This document shows positions 32,028 through 41,317 of a stretch of 64,000 nt of DNA, one piece after another. A program made the position numbers and the translations under genes. The notes beneath the pieces are model-generated. The model was not told where the DNA came from. It ran no database searches and worked only from the letters and a program-made list of their open reading frames with translations. The stretch comes from Chitinophaga sp. E66. GTDB taxonomy: Bacteria > Bacteroidota > Bacteroidia > Chitinophagales > Chitinophagaceae. The DNA is taken from NCBI GenBank assembly GCA_019285755.1, contig CP079103.1, positions 4,154,001-4,218,000 of the forward strand, written 5' to 3'. The number at the start of each line of letters is the position of its first letter. Position 1 is the first letter of the stretch.

Positions 32028-32066
32028 ACCAAACAACCCGCCTGATCAACGGGTGGGTTGTCTGGT
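32028..32066 (+). terminator. Hairpin after the AraC-family gene
   Basis: ACAACCC (32033-32039) pairs with GGGTTGT (32055-32061), extended outward by AACC and GGTT, about 160 bp after the stop. No strong T tract follows; 31873-32027 holds nothing else recognisable. Confidence 0.4.
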
Positions 32067-32089
32067 TTAACTAAACCCGGCAAAGACCA

Positions 32090-32376
32090 TCAGGCAACGT
32101 ATTGCTTTAACCCAAGCCCTTCTATCTTCGGCCTCGCCTGGTCCAGATCATACGCTATCTGTAAATTCATCCAGATTTCAGGCGTTCCTCCAAATACTAT
32201 ACTGATCCGCAACGCCATTTCCGGGAAATATCGGCATGCCCGTTCAGGACATTCGACAATGCCGCCCGCGTTACTTTTAATAACTCAGCTGCCGTGGTAA
32301 CCGTAAGCCCACGATCAATAATTACGTTGTCACGCAACAAAAGCCCTGGGTGACGAAGCGCCATTTTACGTTTCAT
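32090..32376 (-). CDS. higA: HigA-type antitoxin (XRE family)
   Basis: About 95 residues. DNA-binding antitoxin that neutralises the HigB toxin and represses the operon. LRHPGLLLRDNVIIDRGLTV matches the HigA start; the helix-turn-helix is TAAELLKVTRAALSNVLNG; after one missing C near 32218 the frame continues SPEMALRISIVFGGTPEIWM and ends QARPKIEGLGLKQYVA. Start ATG 32376 (MKRKMALRHPG); ATG 32385 is an alternative. As usual for higBA, the toxin gene comes first, 71 bp upstream. Confidence 0.88.
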
Positions 32377-32447
32377 GTTTAACAATTTTTACTGACACAT
32401 GAAGGAATTAATTTTACAACCACTTCACTATCATCTGATTAAGGTAG

Positions 32448-32732
32448 TTAATGATAATCCCAAAGATCCACATCAAAGGCATTCCCATCCCTAAATCCAA
32501 ATGTAATTCTCCAGTTGCCGGTCACGGATAATCCCCAGTAACCCCTCAGTTGACCTTGCAGCGGATGAATCCTCCACCCCATAAATACCGCAAAATCTTC
32601 CGGAACCGATTTCGCACTGTCAATTACCGCCAACATATCGCTGATCTTATCTACAAATTCAGCCGGTAACTTGCTACTATCGTCCTTTACCCATAATAGC
32701 CACAATGGCTTGCTTTTAATGTTTACTATCAT
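32448..32732 (-). CDS. higB: HigB/RelE-family toxin
   Basis: 94 residues, intact. RelE-superfamily ribosome-dependent mRNA interferase of the HigB/YoeB-like fold; recognised by LPAEFVDKISDMLAVIDSAK, then WRIHPLQGQLRGYWGLSVT and NWRITFGFRDGNAFDVDLWD. Trp-Arg-Ile-x-Phe near the C-terminus is typical. Start chosen at ATG 32732 (MIVNIKSKPLW); ATG 32741 adds three residues. Forms a two-gene operon with higA. Confidence 0.88.
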   Translation of the reverse strand: MIVNIKSKPLWLLWVKDDSSKLPAEFVDKISDMLAVIDSAKSVPEDFAVFMGWRIHPLQGQLRGYWGLSVTGNWRITFGFRDGNAFDVDLWDYH

Positions 32733-32804
32733 AATTCCCATTTTTCATAATTCTTTACAATGGGCTTATGATGTCAATGATGTAACAGGATCTGATGCGT
32801 ATAG

Positions 32805-32823
32805 TGTAAAGCTACACTTTACA
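32805..32823. promoter_or_regulatory. Palindrome upstream of higBA, candidate HigA operator
   Basis: TGTAAAG (32805-32811), spacer CTACA, CTTTACA (32817-32823): perfect 7-bp arms, 73 bp upstream of the higB ATG. A further CTTTACA half site occurs at 32753-32759. Confidence 0.4.
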
Positions 32824-32961
32824 AATACATCCGCCAAATTTATTATTGCAATGGGAATGCTACCTGCAGCTTTTCAAGCGTTCCCTTTTGTTTTCGCCCC
32901 CAAGAAATATCTATTGTAACGGTAGTCAGCAAAGGCATACGGAGGGAGCACCCACGGCCAC

Positions 32962-33033
32962 CTTATGGTTTCCTCCTGACTAACTTATGGTCTCCTTATG
33001 GGGTCCTCATAGGGTCAGGATGGGGTCCTCCAT
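32962..33033 (+). repeat. Degenerate short tandem motif in non-coding DNA
   Basis: CTTATGGTTTCCTCC, CTTATGGTCTC, CTTATGGGGTCCTC and GATGGGGTCCTCC occur in succession. The surrounding 560 bp (32733-33290) shows no gene; it also holds a GGGCAT-loop-ATGCCC hairpin near 33210-33225. Confidence 0.4.
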
Positions 33034-33290
33034 GCCTGGTTAATACGGTAGACCTACTGTTACCCTACCGGAACCCTGCCGCACATATGCAGGAACCCTT
33101 AGGAATCCCCGGAGATAAGGTGGAGATGATGCGAAAATGAGCAGTAGATGATATAAAGATGGAATACCGGGGCTAAAAGGTGATTATTTAGCAAAACGGG
33201 AAACGTCAGGGCATGGCGATGCCCGACGAAGGAGGGCCTGTCGTTTATCTGTTTGGGGTTCGCGTGATTTGAAAATGAAATACTTACAAC

Positions 33291-33308
33291 AAATTCTTCT
33301 TACAATGG
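33291..33308 (+). repeat. Left copy of an exact 18-bp inverted repeat
   Basis: AAATTCTTCTTACAATGG, the exact reverse complement of 34085-34102. It lies 7 bp beyond the stop codon of the minus-strand gene ending at 33316. Confidence 0.75.
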
Positions 33309-33315
33309 CCTGGGC

Positions 33316-34088
33316 CTATTCCCGCTGGATGTAGGGTTGCCCGTTTTCGTCGCGATGTAGTTTGCTGATCGATGCAGGCGGTATTTCTGAAGGTGCTTTT
33401 TGGGAATGGGGTTTGTCTGGAGCCGCTGCCGGCGGTTGTTCTTCCAGGACCGCTATAATATCCGCGGCGTTGTTCCTGCGGCCCAGGGATAAGCCGGTTT
33501 CAAAGAACAAGCGCACGCGTACGGTAACCAACAGCGTACCCTTGCCGGGAACTTCTATTGCCATGTCTGCGCCCGTAAACGGAGTAAAAGCCCCTCCAGG
33601 TCGATGTACATTGCCGAGGCGTCTGAGCCGGTTACCTTGCCGGTTGCAAAGTCGATACGGGTGCCGATGAGCTTTACTTCCATGCGGACGGCCCCTTCTT
33701 TTGCGCAGATTTGCTGGGCCGGAATGTGAAGGATACCGTTTGGGGTAAATTCCAGTTCCGCGGAAAAGAAGTCTCTGACGCCCTTGTGCTTGTTGAACCG
33801 GAACCCGGTAAGGCCTGCGTGGTTATCGCGGCCCGCTTTCAGGATGGTTTTGTTCAATTGGTTGACATGTGCGCCGTCGCAGAGGATATCCAGCTCCGTA
33901 GAGAGGGCGCTGCGGATAAGGGCGCCTTTTCGGCTGGCCGCGCCGAAGCGTTTGGCGGCGCGTTTGGTCGCCTTCGACTGCCGGACCTTTTCCGGTGCGG
34001 AGCGGAGGAAATACTTACCGTTCCGTTTGTAGCCGATCAGGCCACCCACCTTGCCGGTAAATGTAATTGAAGAAGTCATTTTTCCCAT
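33316..34088 (-). CDS. Orphan conserved-looking protein of unknown function inside an inverted-repeat pair
   Basis: About 257 residues. MTSSITFTGKVGGLIGYKRN is followed by a very basic stretch (KYFLRSAPEKVRQSKATKRA, AKRFGAASRKGALIRSAL), then a beta-rich middle (ELEFTPNGILHIPAQQICAK, VRMEVKLIGTRIDFATGKVT), and, after a break near 33570, IEVPGKGTLLVTVRVRLFFE and a Pro/Ala-rich tail ending DENGQPYIQRE. The GKVGGLIGYKRNGKYFLRS opening recalls small Bacteroidota proteins of the DUF6266 type, but I cannot assign a family. The start codon (ATG 34088, or 34079) lies within or beside the right inverted repeat. Confidence 0.65.
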
Positions 34089-34102
34089 TGTAAGAAGAAT
34101 TT
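34085..34102 (-). repeat. Right copy of the 18-bp inverted repeat
   Basis: Minus strand reads AAATTCTTCTTACAATGG, including the ATG (34086-34088) of the enclosed gene. With the copy at 33291-33308 it brackets an 812-bp unit. No target duplication was seen outside the repeats. Confidence 0.75.
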
Positions 34103-34205
34103 TATAGGTCAAAACAGCCGCAAAATTCATGCTATACGAAATATTACCGAATGTTTGGCATCCTAATTAACAATTTTGTCCTTTTACTACCTCAGGCATT
34201 AAAAA

Positions 34206-34225
34206 GCCGGCCCAAAAGGGCCGGC
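34206..34225 (-). terminator. Terminator of the ECF-FecR-SusCD operon
   Basis: GCCGGCCC (34206-34213), AAAA loop, GGGCCGGC (34218-34225); on the minus strand five T follow. It lies 35 bp beyond the SusD stop (34261). Confidence 0.88.
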
Positions 34226-34260
34226 CGGTCATAATTAGATGAGCTATGTCTATTTATTGC

Positions 34261-35892
34261 TTATGGCTTGTCCCACCAAAGGCGGGTGCCGCCGTTATCG
34301 GGGCCACCTAGTAATGTCACTGCTTTCTGCACCCCTTTCGGGTTCGTTTCATACTCCGTATTCACGAAATTGATCCTGCGGATGAATTCCGTGGTGGAGA
34401 TCTTTCCGCCGCTGTTATTGATCATTACGGGGAACAATTTGGGATACCCCGTCCGGCGGAACTCCGACCAGGCCTCCTGGCCTTCCGGGAAGATGGCGAT
34501 CCATTTCTGCGTGATAATGCGCTCCAGGTTCTTTTCGTCCGCTGCCACATCGTCCCATTTAATGGTGATTTTGCTCAGCCACTGGCTGCCGGCGGCGATG
34601 TTGTTGGCCGCATTTTTCGGGTCCACATACGGCGCGGCGGTGCTGGTATTATCCGCGATATAGGCCGCAAATTTGGCAGAAACCCCGTGCTGTGCGAAGG
34701 AGGTTTCCACGCCCTTTCATAATTGGCGCGCGCATTTCCTGCCCCCGCCCATTTGTTCAGGGCCGCCTCCGCTTTCAGGAACCAGGCTTCGGCAGCGGTC
34801 ATGAACTGGATCTTGCGGTTGCCCAGCAAATCGGCATTCAGGGCGGAGAAGTTCTCGTAGATCTCCTTTCCCGCCATGGCTACACCCTGCCGGATACCCT
34901 TATAGTCGCCCGGAAATTCCGTAGAAGGCGCAAAGAACTTCTGGAGGCGGGGATCGCTGTACCCTTTCAGGATCGACTCCATAGGGGCCGCCATCCGTGT
35001 ATCTTTCCAGCCTGCGGAAATGCTGAACAGGGGATGGTCTACCGGTGCGATATTAATGGTAAAATCCTCTTCGGTAGTGCTCAGTAGCCCTGCGGCATGC
35101 GCCAACGCCGCCTCTCCTTCTGTCTTCGCCTTTCCGGGATCCACGCCCGCAATGCGAATGGCCAGCCGCAGCCGCAGCGTATTGGCGAACCGGGCCCACT
35201 TGCCGTAATCGCCTGCATAGGGCGACAAATCGAACTTCGTAAACGCCGGCGGCGCCCCGTCTGCCTGCAACTTCGCCAGGATGGTGATGGCTTCCGTCAG
35301 GTCGGCGAAGAAGGCGTAATAAGCATCCTTCTGCGAATCGTAATCCACGCTGCCGTCCGCATTCACTTTGCCGTATTTGGTGTAAATAATGGGCCCGTAC
35401 ATGTCGGCGATCCGGTGCATGGTGAGCACCTTCAGCACCTTCGACCAGGCGTAGAACCCTTTGTTATTTTCCTTGGTCAGGCCCTCCACGTAATCGCAAA
35501 CCGGCATCACGGAACTTTCGGACGATGAGGTGTAGGAACCGTATGCACAGCCCCACATCACCACGTTCCAGCCGTCCTGCAGGTTGTAGGTGTTATTGTT
35601 ATTATTGAGGTTGCCGAACGGGTTGGGCGGGGTCATATAACCGGAAAAGATATCGCTGGAGAGGTTCTGCTGCCTGGTACACCCAGGTGGGATTGCTCAC
35701 GTAAATACTCCGTTGTATCTGTTTGAAGGGCTCCCCGATATGCTGGTAGTCCCATTTCAGTTCTTCTTCCGTTACGCCGTAGGGATTCTTGTTCAGATCT
35801 TCGAATCCCTTGGTGCAGGAAGCCATCGCGAGCACGACAGCGATACCGGTCAGTGCCGCTGGACTTTTGATGATATGTTTGAAAGATTTCAT
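34261..35892 (-). CDS. SusD/RagB-like nutrient-binding outer-membrane lipoprotein (system 3)
   Basis: About 543 residues. N-terminal signal MKSFKHIIKSPAALTGIAVV followed by LAMASC (lipobox). Typical segments: NVVMWGCAYGSYTSSSESSV, WARFANTLRLRLAIRIAGVD, FMTAAEAWFLKAEAALNKWA, and the C-terminal EGQEAWSEFRRTGYPKLFP and DNGGTRLWWDKP. Breaks near 35680 and 34715. Belongs to the SusD-like_2 type, like the system 1 protein. Fourth and last gene of the ECF sigma-FecR-SusC-SusD operon, 27 bp after SusC. Confidence 0.92.
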
Positions 35893-35919
35893 TTGCTTGT
35901 CGTTTTAAGGTTACGAAGA

Positions 35920-38900
35920 TCAAAGTCCCAGTTTCAGGCTGGCGCCAAAGCTACGTGTGGCAGGCAGGCCGAAGATGTCGATGCCCTGCAGCCTGTTATC
36001 GCCCCGGCGGAGACTTCCGGATCGAAGGGCGCTTCGCGCTTCAGGAAGAACAGGTTCCTTCCGATAAGGCCCACCCGCAGGTTGCGGACGAGCTTTCCTT
36101 TCAGGGGCACCTGGTAACTGAGGGATAACTCGCGCAGACGGATGGCCGTAGCGTCGTACATATACATATCGCCATTACCGTTCCTGCCGCCGATGTCTTC
36201 ATAATACTGTCTTGCGTCGTAAAGGCCCGTATAAGGCTTACCGTCCTTGTCGACCGCATTTTGCAGGCGGATACCGCCCGCATCGCGCGCCGCGGCACTG
36301 GCTTCGCTGACGCCTGCCGCATCCAGCACGGATTGCGTCATGCTCATCACCTTACCGCCAAAGCGGCCGTCGAACAGGAAGGTCAGGGTGAAACCCTTAT
36401 AATCGATCTTATTGTTCCATCCGAGCGTGAAATCAGGGTTGGGGCTGCCTGCATACAGGATACCCGAGTTGGTGGAATCCTGGATGCGGTTGTTGCCGTC
36501 GAGCACGATCTGACCGGCGGCATTGCGTTTCACCAGCGCCTGGGTGTAGATATCTCCCCATTGGCCTCCTTCTTCCACCGCCGAAGCGTACATATTGGAA
36601 CCGGGTTCGGTCAAACGGAAGATCACCGATTTCTCCACGAGATTGGGATCCGACAGCTTCACCACCTTGTTCTTGTTATGCGCGAAGTTGATGTTGGACG
36701 TCCAGGTGACGGAGCTGGTTTTCACTGGTACGAGGGTTAACATGGCTTCCAGGCCGGTATTGCGGATGTTGCCGAGGTTCAGGTAATAGATGGAGTACTT
36801 CGAGCCCGGAGGCGCCTGTATTTCTACATACTGGCGGTAGTTGTTGTTCTTGTACCAGGTAAGGTCCACCCCGATACGATCATTGGCAAAACGCATTTCC
36901 AGCCCGGCTTCGAAAGAACGGTTGTCTTCCGGCTGCAGGTAGGTCTGCGGATGCGGTACGCGGTTGTTGAAGCTCAGCTGCTTCACACCACCCAGGATGC
37001 GGTAGTTGTAAGTTGCCGGGCGACTGATATACGCCGGCAGGTCGTTCCCCACTTTAGCGTAAGAAAGCCGCAGCTTGGTGAAGCTGATCGGCTCCGGCAT
37101 TTTAAACATCTCGCTTACCACCGCGGTAAGGCCAGCCGAATAATAGAAGTATCCGCTCTTCATCGTTGGCGTATAGGCGAAGGTGCTCGACCAGTCGTTA
37201 CGCCCCGTCAGATCCAGGAACAGGTAATCCTTGAAACCCAGGTTAGCACTGGCGAAGAGGGCTTGTACCTGCTTACGGTCCACACCTTGTTGCACGGTCA
37301 TGGCCGCGGGATCGATGTTCGCCAATTGGAAGATATTGGGCGAGAACATCCCGTCGAGCGGGCCTACGTTGTTATCATTCAGCACGCGGTCGCGGATACG
37401 GAAGTCGGTAATGCTCCCCCTACGATACCAGAGAGTTTAAGGTCTTTGCTGATGTCTTTATTGTAGTTGAACATCAGGTCGCCATAAAGCTGGGTGTTAA
37501 ATTTTTTCCAGCGTATACCTGCCATTGCGGGCGGCCTGCGAAAGGTGCGTGCTGGCGTTGATGCGCATTTCGTATTCGTCGTACGAACGGTCAAAGTTAC
37601 CACGCGCCTGAACGGAAAGCCAGCTGAGCAGCTGGTATTTGATGGCCAGCGAAGCCATACCGCGGTAACGCTCTTCGTCGCGCACGTTGCGGTTCAGTAT
37701 CCAGTAAGGATTGGCGAGGATCTCCTCTCCCGGCTGGTCAAGGTCTGTATTAATGTTCCACCAGTTCTGCGTCATCATGTTCCGCTTTACGGAAAACACT
37801 TCATACTGGTCTTTGTACTGCTGGAAGTTCAGTCCGCGCGGGAACATGTACACGCTGGTGAGCGGGTTGAAATACAGGCCGCTTACGGGACGGTTGCGGG
37901 CATCCTGTTTCACAAATGTGATATTCGCATCGAGCGACAGCTTATCATTGAGCAGTTTCAGCGTTTCCCGGAAATTAAATGTATGCCTATTGAAGCGGCT
38001 GGTAGGCATGACGCCCTTGCTGCTGGTGTTGGAATAGGAAAAATAAGACTGCGCGATTTCATTACCACCGCTAACGGAGAGACCGTTGGTCCAGGTGCCG
38101 CCGGTGTTGAAGAAACCTTTCACGTGATCGGGCGCGTTGGTTTTGGCGCCCCAGCTGGAAGAAAGGGGTTTGCCGGAACCGGGGTCTACCGACTGCCCAT
38201 AACGGAACTGCAGCTCGGGCAGCAGCATTACTTTTTCCATGGTGTAGTCGGAGGAATAATCGATCCGCATCCTGCCGGCGCGGCCGCGCTTGGTAGAGAT
38301 GACGATCACGCCGTTGGCGGCCTGGCTGCCGTATTGCGCGGCTGCGGAAGCGCCTTTCAGGATGTTGATGGACTCGATATCGTCCGGGTTGATGTTGGAG
38401 ATACCGTCACCGCCATCGCGCCCTGCGCCGGACTGTATATCGCCGGACTGGCCGTATGCGTTGGCGGGCTGAGAGGGCGAAAAGTTGGCCATGGGCACCC
38501 CGTCTATCACATAGAGCGGTTGGTTTTCGCGGGTAGATTTGTTGCCGCGCATGATCACGCGGGCGGTTCCGCCGAGGCCGGAGGCACTGCGGCTGATGGT
38601 AACGCCGGCGGCTTTGCCGGTGAGGCTGTTGATGACGTTGGCGTCTTTAACGCGGGAGAGGTCGTCGTTATTGAGTTGCTGGGTGGCGTAGGTCAGCTCT
38701 TTGGCTTTCCTTTGGACACCAAGGGCGGTTACGACGATTTCATTGAGGGAGCGTGTATTTTCCTGTAAGACAACATCATAGACTTCACCGCTGCCCACGG
38801 TCACTTCCTGGGCGGTGAACCCGAGGAAGCGGATAACGAGTACGTCGCCCGCATTGGCGGAGAGGGTAAAATCTCCTTTTCCGTCGGTCTGCGTACCTTT

Positions 38901-39374
38901 ATTGGTGCCTTTGATCACAACGGTGACCCCGGGCAGCGGGTTACCGTTGGCGTCCTTTACCTTTCCGCGGATCTCCTTGTCCGCGCGGGCCTCTTCGCCC
39001 GCTTTGGCTGAAACGGCCGTGGCGCCTGTGGCAGGCGGTTCCAGATTTACAATAATCTTATTGTTTTTTCTCGTAAATTTCAGTCCGGTTTGTTCTGTCA
39101 GCTGAGCAAGCACCTCTTCCAGGGGTAGCTTCACACAGTTCAGGTTGATTTTCTTCCTGAGGTTCAGATCGGATTTGTCGTAATGGAAACTGAGACCTGT
39201 CTTAGCGGCAATTTCAGTGAACACCTCCTCCATGTTTTTGTTCTTGACCTGGATGGTGATACTGATGTTTTTAGGTTCCTGCGACTCGGCACGAGCACTG
39301 GCGGTGTAAGGAGCCGCCAGTGCGATGGCCATCGCAAGACCTGCCAATAACACAAGGTGTAGGCATTTTTTCAT
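35920..39374 (-). CDS. SusC/RagA-family transporter with N-terminal STN signalling domain (system 3)
   Basis: About 1150 residues. Order: signal peptide (CLHLVLLAGLAMAIALAA); STN domain, residues about 38-110 (MEEVFTEIAAKTGLSFHYDK to KFTRKNNKIIVNLE), which contacts the FecR anti-sigma factor; carboxypeptidase-like domain (IRGKVKDANGNPLPGVTVVI); TonB-box region (TRSLNEIVVTALGVQRKAKE); plug (INSLTGKAAGVTISRSASGL, PLYVIDGVPM, ILKGASAAAQYGSQAANGVI); barrel with LDLTGRNDWSSTFAYTP, ending TRSFGASLKLGL. Breaks only near 37495, 37400 and 36005. The STN domain distinguishes it from the other two SusC proteins and ties it to the adjacent sigma/FecR pair. Confidence 0.94.
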
Positions 39375-39378
39375 ACAT

Positions 39379-40407
39379 CTAGTTTTTGCGGGTAAGGAAA
39401 ATAGTGTCGTTCCTCAGTGTGTAGCTGATGTTTTTGATTTGACAAATGGTTTCAATCACTTCCTGCACGTTCTCTTCCCGGAAGGATCCCGAGTAATTCC
39501 AGTCCGTGTTCCCCGTTTCATTTACGATCGTTACGTTGTACCTGTACTCCAGTTCGTTGGCGACTTCTTCGTACGAGGCATCTCTGAAGGTAATAATGCC
39601 ATGCTTCCATCCTACGATATCATCTTCGCGGTCGAAGGTGGTTTTAGCGACCGACAGCGACTGGCAGTCGAAGCTCAGTTGCTCGCTCGGCAACAGGATC
39701 ACCGTTTCCTGCCGCGTGGCGTGGTCTACTTTTACCTTGCCCGTCAGCAGCGCAACGGTGATGCGTTGCTCGCGGAATAGGCGCGGATGTTGAAGGATGT
39801 GCCCAATGCAGTGGTGGCCAGTCCACGGCTATGAACGATAAAAGGATGGCTGGGGTTTTCGGCCACGGTGAAGAAGGCTTCGCCCTCTTCGAGATATATG
39901 TCGCGGTTGGGACCGCTAAAAGTGACGGGGTATCGCAGGCGGGAGCCGGCGTTAAGGTTGACCGTTGAGCCGTCTGCCAGCACGATCTTTTCTGTAGCGC
40001 CCTTTGCCGTGGTGACCTCTACAAAGCCGTCCTGCACCACGCGGTTGGTCTTGGCAACTGCGCGCATGTGGGAGATGGCGCCTTGTTTTGCGGAAGCTTC
40101 CGGCGGAGAGGGTTTGTAAAGGAACGAGAGCGCAATAGCGCCTGCCATCAGAGCCGCAGCGCCTGAAACGGCCCACGCGCGCCAGCGGCGCGGGCGCATT
40201 GAACCACCGGCGCTTCCGCGGAAGCCACGTGATCCTGCAGGCGCATCTTCACTTCTTCCAGCTGCTCTTGCAAAAACTCTTCCTGTATCATGGCCGAACG
40301 GTGCCTGTTCACACTGGCGAACCATTGCTCGATGATACGTATTTCATCTTCGGTGCATTTCCCTGCGTGTACCGCTCCAGGACTTTCCGGATCTGTTCAA
40401 TATCCAC
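39379..40407 (-). CDS. FecR-family anti-sigma factor with DUF4974 domain
   Basis: Inner-membrane regulator that holds, or on signal activates, the ECF sigma factor. N-terminal cytoplasmic helices (VDIEQIRKVLERYTQG, IIEQWFASVNRHRSAMIQEE), one membrane span (AVSGAAALMAGAIALSFLY), the periplasmic FecR domain (IVLADGSTVNLNAGSRLRYP, IYLEEGEAFFTVAENPSHPF, LATTALGTSFNIRAYS), and a DUF4974-type tail (SYEEVANELEYRYNVTIVNE, QIKNISYTLRNDTIFLTRKN). Breaks near 40370, 40200 and 39780. The best start is GTG 40407; no in-frame ATG upstream was found. SusC starts 4 bp after its stop. Confidence 0.9.
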
Positions 40408-40488
40408 GGCGATTGTTTTTAGTTGGTGATACAAGGGATGTCGCACCAGCGAAAAAAAAAAAAGTACTATCCGGGGACAGGGGAATTT

Positions 40489-41073
40489 TTAAGAGAGGAT
40501 AGAGACCACGACGGCTACGGTCAGCAGGTCTGTCTGGGTATAGTGGGTGCGGAGGATCTTGAGGGCTTTGGATATCTGATTCTTAACGGTTTGCTGCGAT
40601 AATTCAAGTCTTGCGGCGATCTGTTCGATGCTGAGGTTTTCGAAACGGCTGAGCATGAAAATCTCCTTCATTTTCTCCGGCAGGCGGTTGATCGCCTCGA
40701 ATACTTCAGTGGCTTTTGCTTTGTAGTCGTATGTTTCGGAGATATTATGCGGCTGCGCGTCGAAGTGCTCGATGAGTTGCTGCAGGTATTTGCGGTAAGT
40801 AGCGTCTTTACGGTACAGGTCGATGATCTTGTGACGGACGCTCTGGTAAAGGTAAGAACGGAGGGAGCAGTGGATATCCAGTACCAGGCGCTTTTCCCAT
40901 AAGGTGGCAAACAGGTCCTGCAAAACATCTTTGCTGGTTTCTCCCCTGTCCGTCTTGCTCAGGATATACAGATATAAAGGCCGGCTGTACCGGTCGTAGA
41001 TGGCGCTGAACGCCCCTGCATCGCCATTGCGCAAAAGGGAAAGCAATTGCTCGTCTGTAAAGCCTTGGTACAT
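40489..41073 (-). CDS. ECF RNA polymerase sigma factor (FecI-like)
   Basis: Intact, 194 residues. Region 2: AFSAIYDRYSRPLYLYILSK, SKDVLQDLFATLWEKRLVLD, SYLYQSVRHKIIDLYRKDAT; region 4: LPEKMKEIFMLSRFENLSIE, QIAARLELSQQTVKNQISKA. The hydrophobic C-terminal tail (TVAVVVSILS) is usual in Bacteroidota FecI-like factors. First gene of the operon with FecR, SusC(STN) and SusD: substrate binding at SusC would signal through FecR to this factor and raise its own operon. Confidence 0.93.
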   Translation of the reverse strand: MYQGFTDEQLLSLLRNGDAGAFSAIYDRYSRPLYLYILSKTDRGETSKDVLQDLFATLWEKRLVLDIHCSLRSYLYQSVRHKIIDLYRKDATYRKYLQQLIEHFDAQPHNISETYDYKAKATEVFEAINRLPEKMKEIFMLSRFENLSIEQIAARLELSQQTVKNQISKALKILRTHYTQTDLLTVAVVVSILS

Positions 41074-41166
41074 AAAAGATTGTGGTTGATAAAATGCGAT
41101 CGATTTTGGCCTGTCACTACTTTCTTAGCGTATTCCTAACGTGTCATTTCCGGTTAACGGCATGAG

Positions 41167-41195
41167 CAAAATAGTAAATCTTGTACAATTTCAAA
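41167..41195 (-). promoter_or_regulatory. Possible promoter of the ECF sigma operon
   Basis: On the minus strand TTTG (41192-41195) and TATTTTG (41173-41167) are 18 bp apart, close to the Bacteroidota -33/-7 arrangement, though the -7 is one base short of TAnnTTTG. The leader to ATG 41073 would be about 90 nt. Confidence 0.3.
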
Positions 41196-41272
41196 CTTTT
41201 TTAATGCCCCAAATTACCCAGCCCCCTTTACGTCTTTTTACACACCGCGGCGGAAATGCGGATTCTTTTAAT

Positions 41273-41297
41273 TAGATTTGATATCAAAATGATATCA
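41273..41297 (+). promoter_or_regulatory. -7 box overlapped by a double TGATATCA palindrome
   Basis: TAGATTTG (41273-41280) matches TAnnTTTG. Two identical palindromes TGATATCA (41279-41286 and 41290-41297), 11 bp apart centre to centre, cover the end of the box and the expected transcription start. A repressor bound there would block the SPFH/ribbon-helix-helix operon that starts at 41318. Confidence 0.65.
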
Positions 41298-41317
41298 TTT
41301 TAAAATAACCTCGTACC

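Noticed and set aside
32671..32919. Plus-strand open frame of 82 codons beside higBA
   Set aside because: Its first third is antisense to higB and the rest has no motif or ribosome-binding site; it also covers the candidate higBA operator.
37494..38768. Plus-strand open frame of 424 codons
   Set aside because: Lies wholly antisense to the system 3 SusC gene, whose protein has clear STN and plug motifs. The antisense translation has no domain pattern; it reflects codon composition.
40448..40462. Run of twelve A between the FecR and ECF sigma genes as a terminator or slippage signal
   Set aside because: No stem precedes it on the minus strand and the genes are in the same operon; it is a plain homopolymer in a short spacer.
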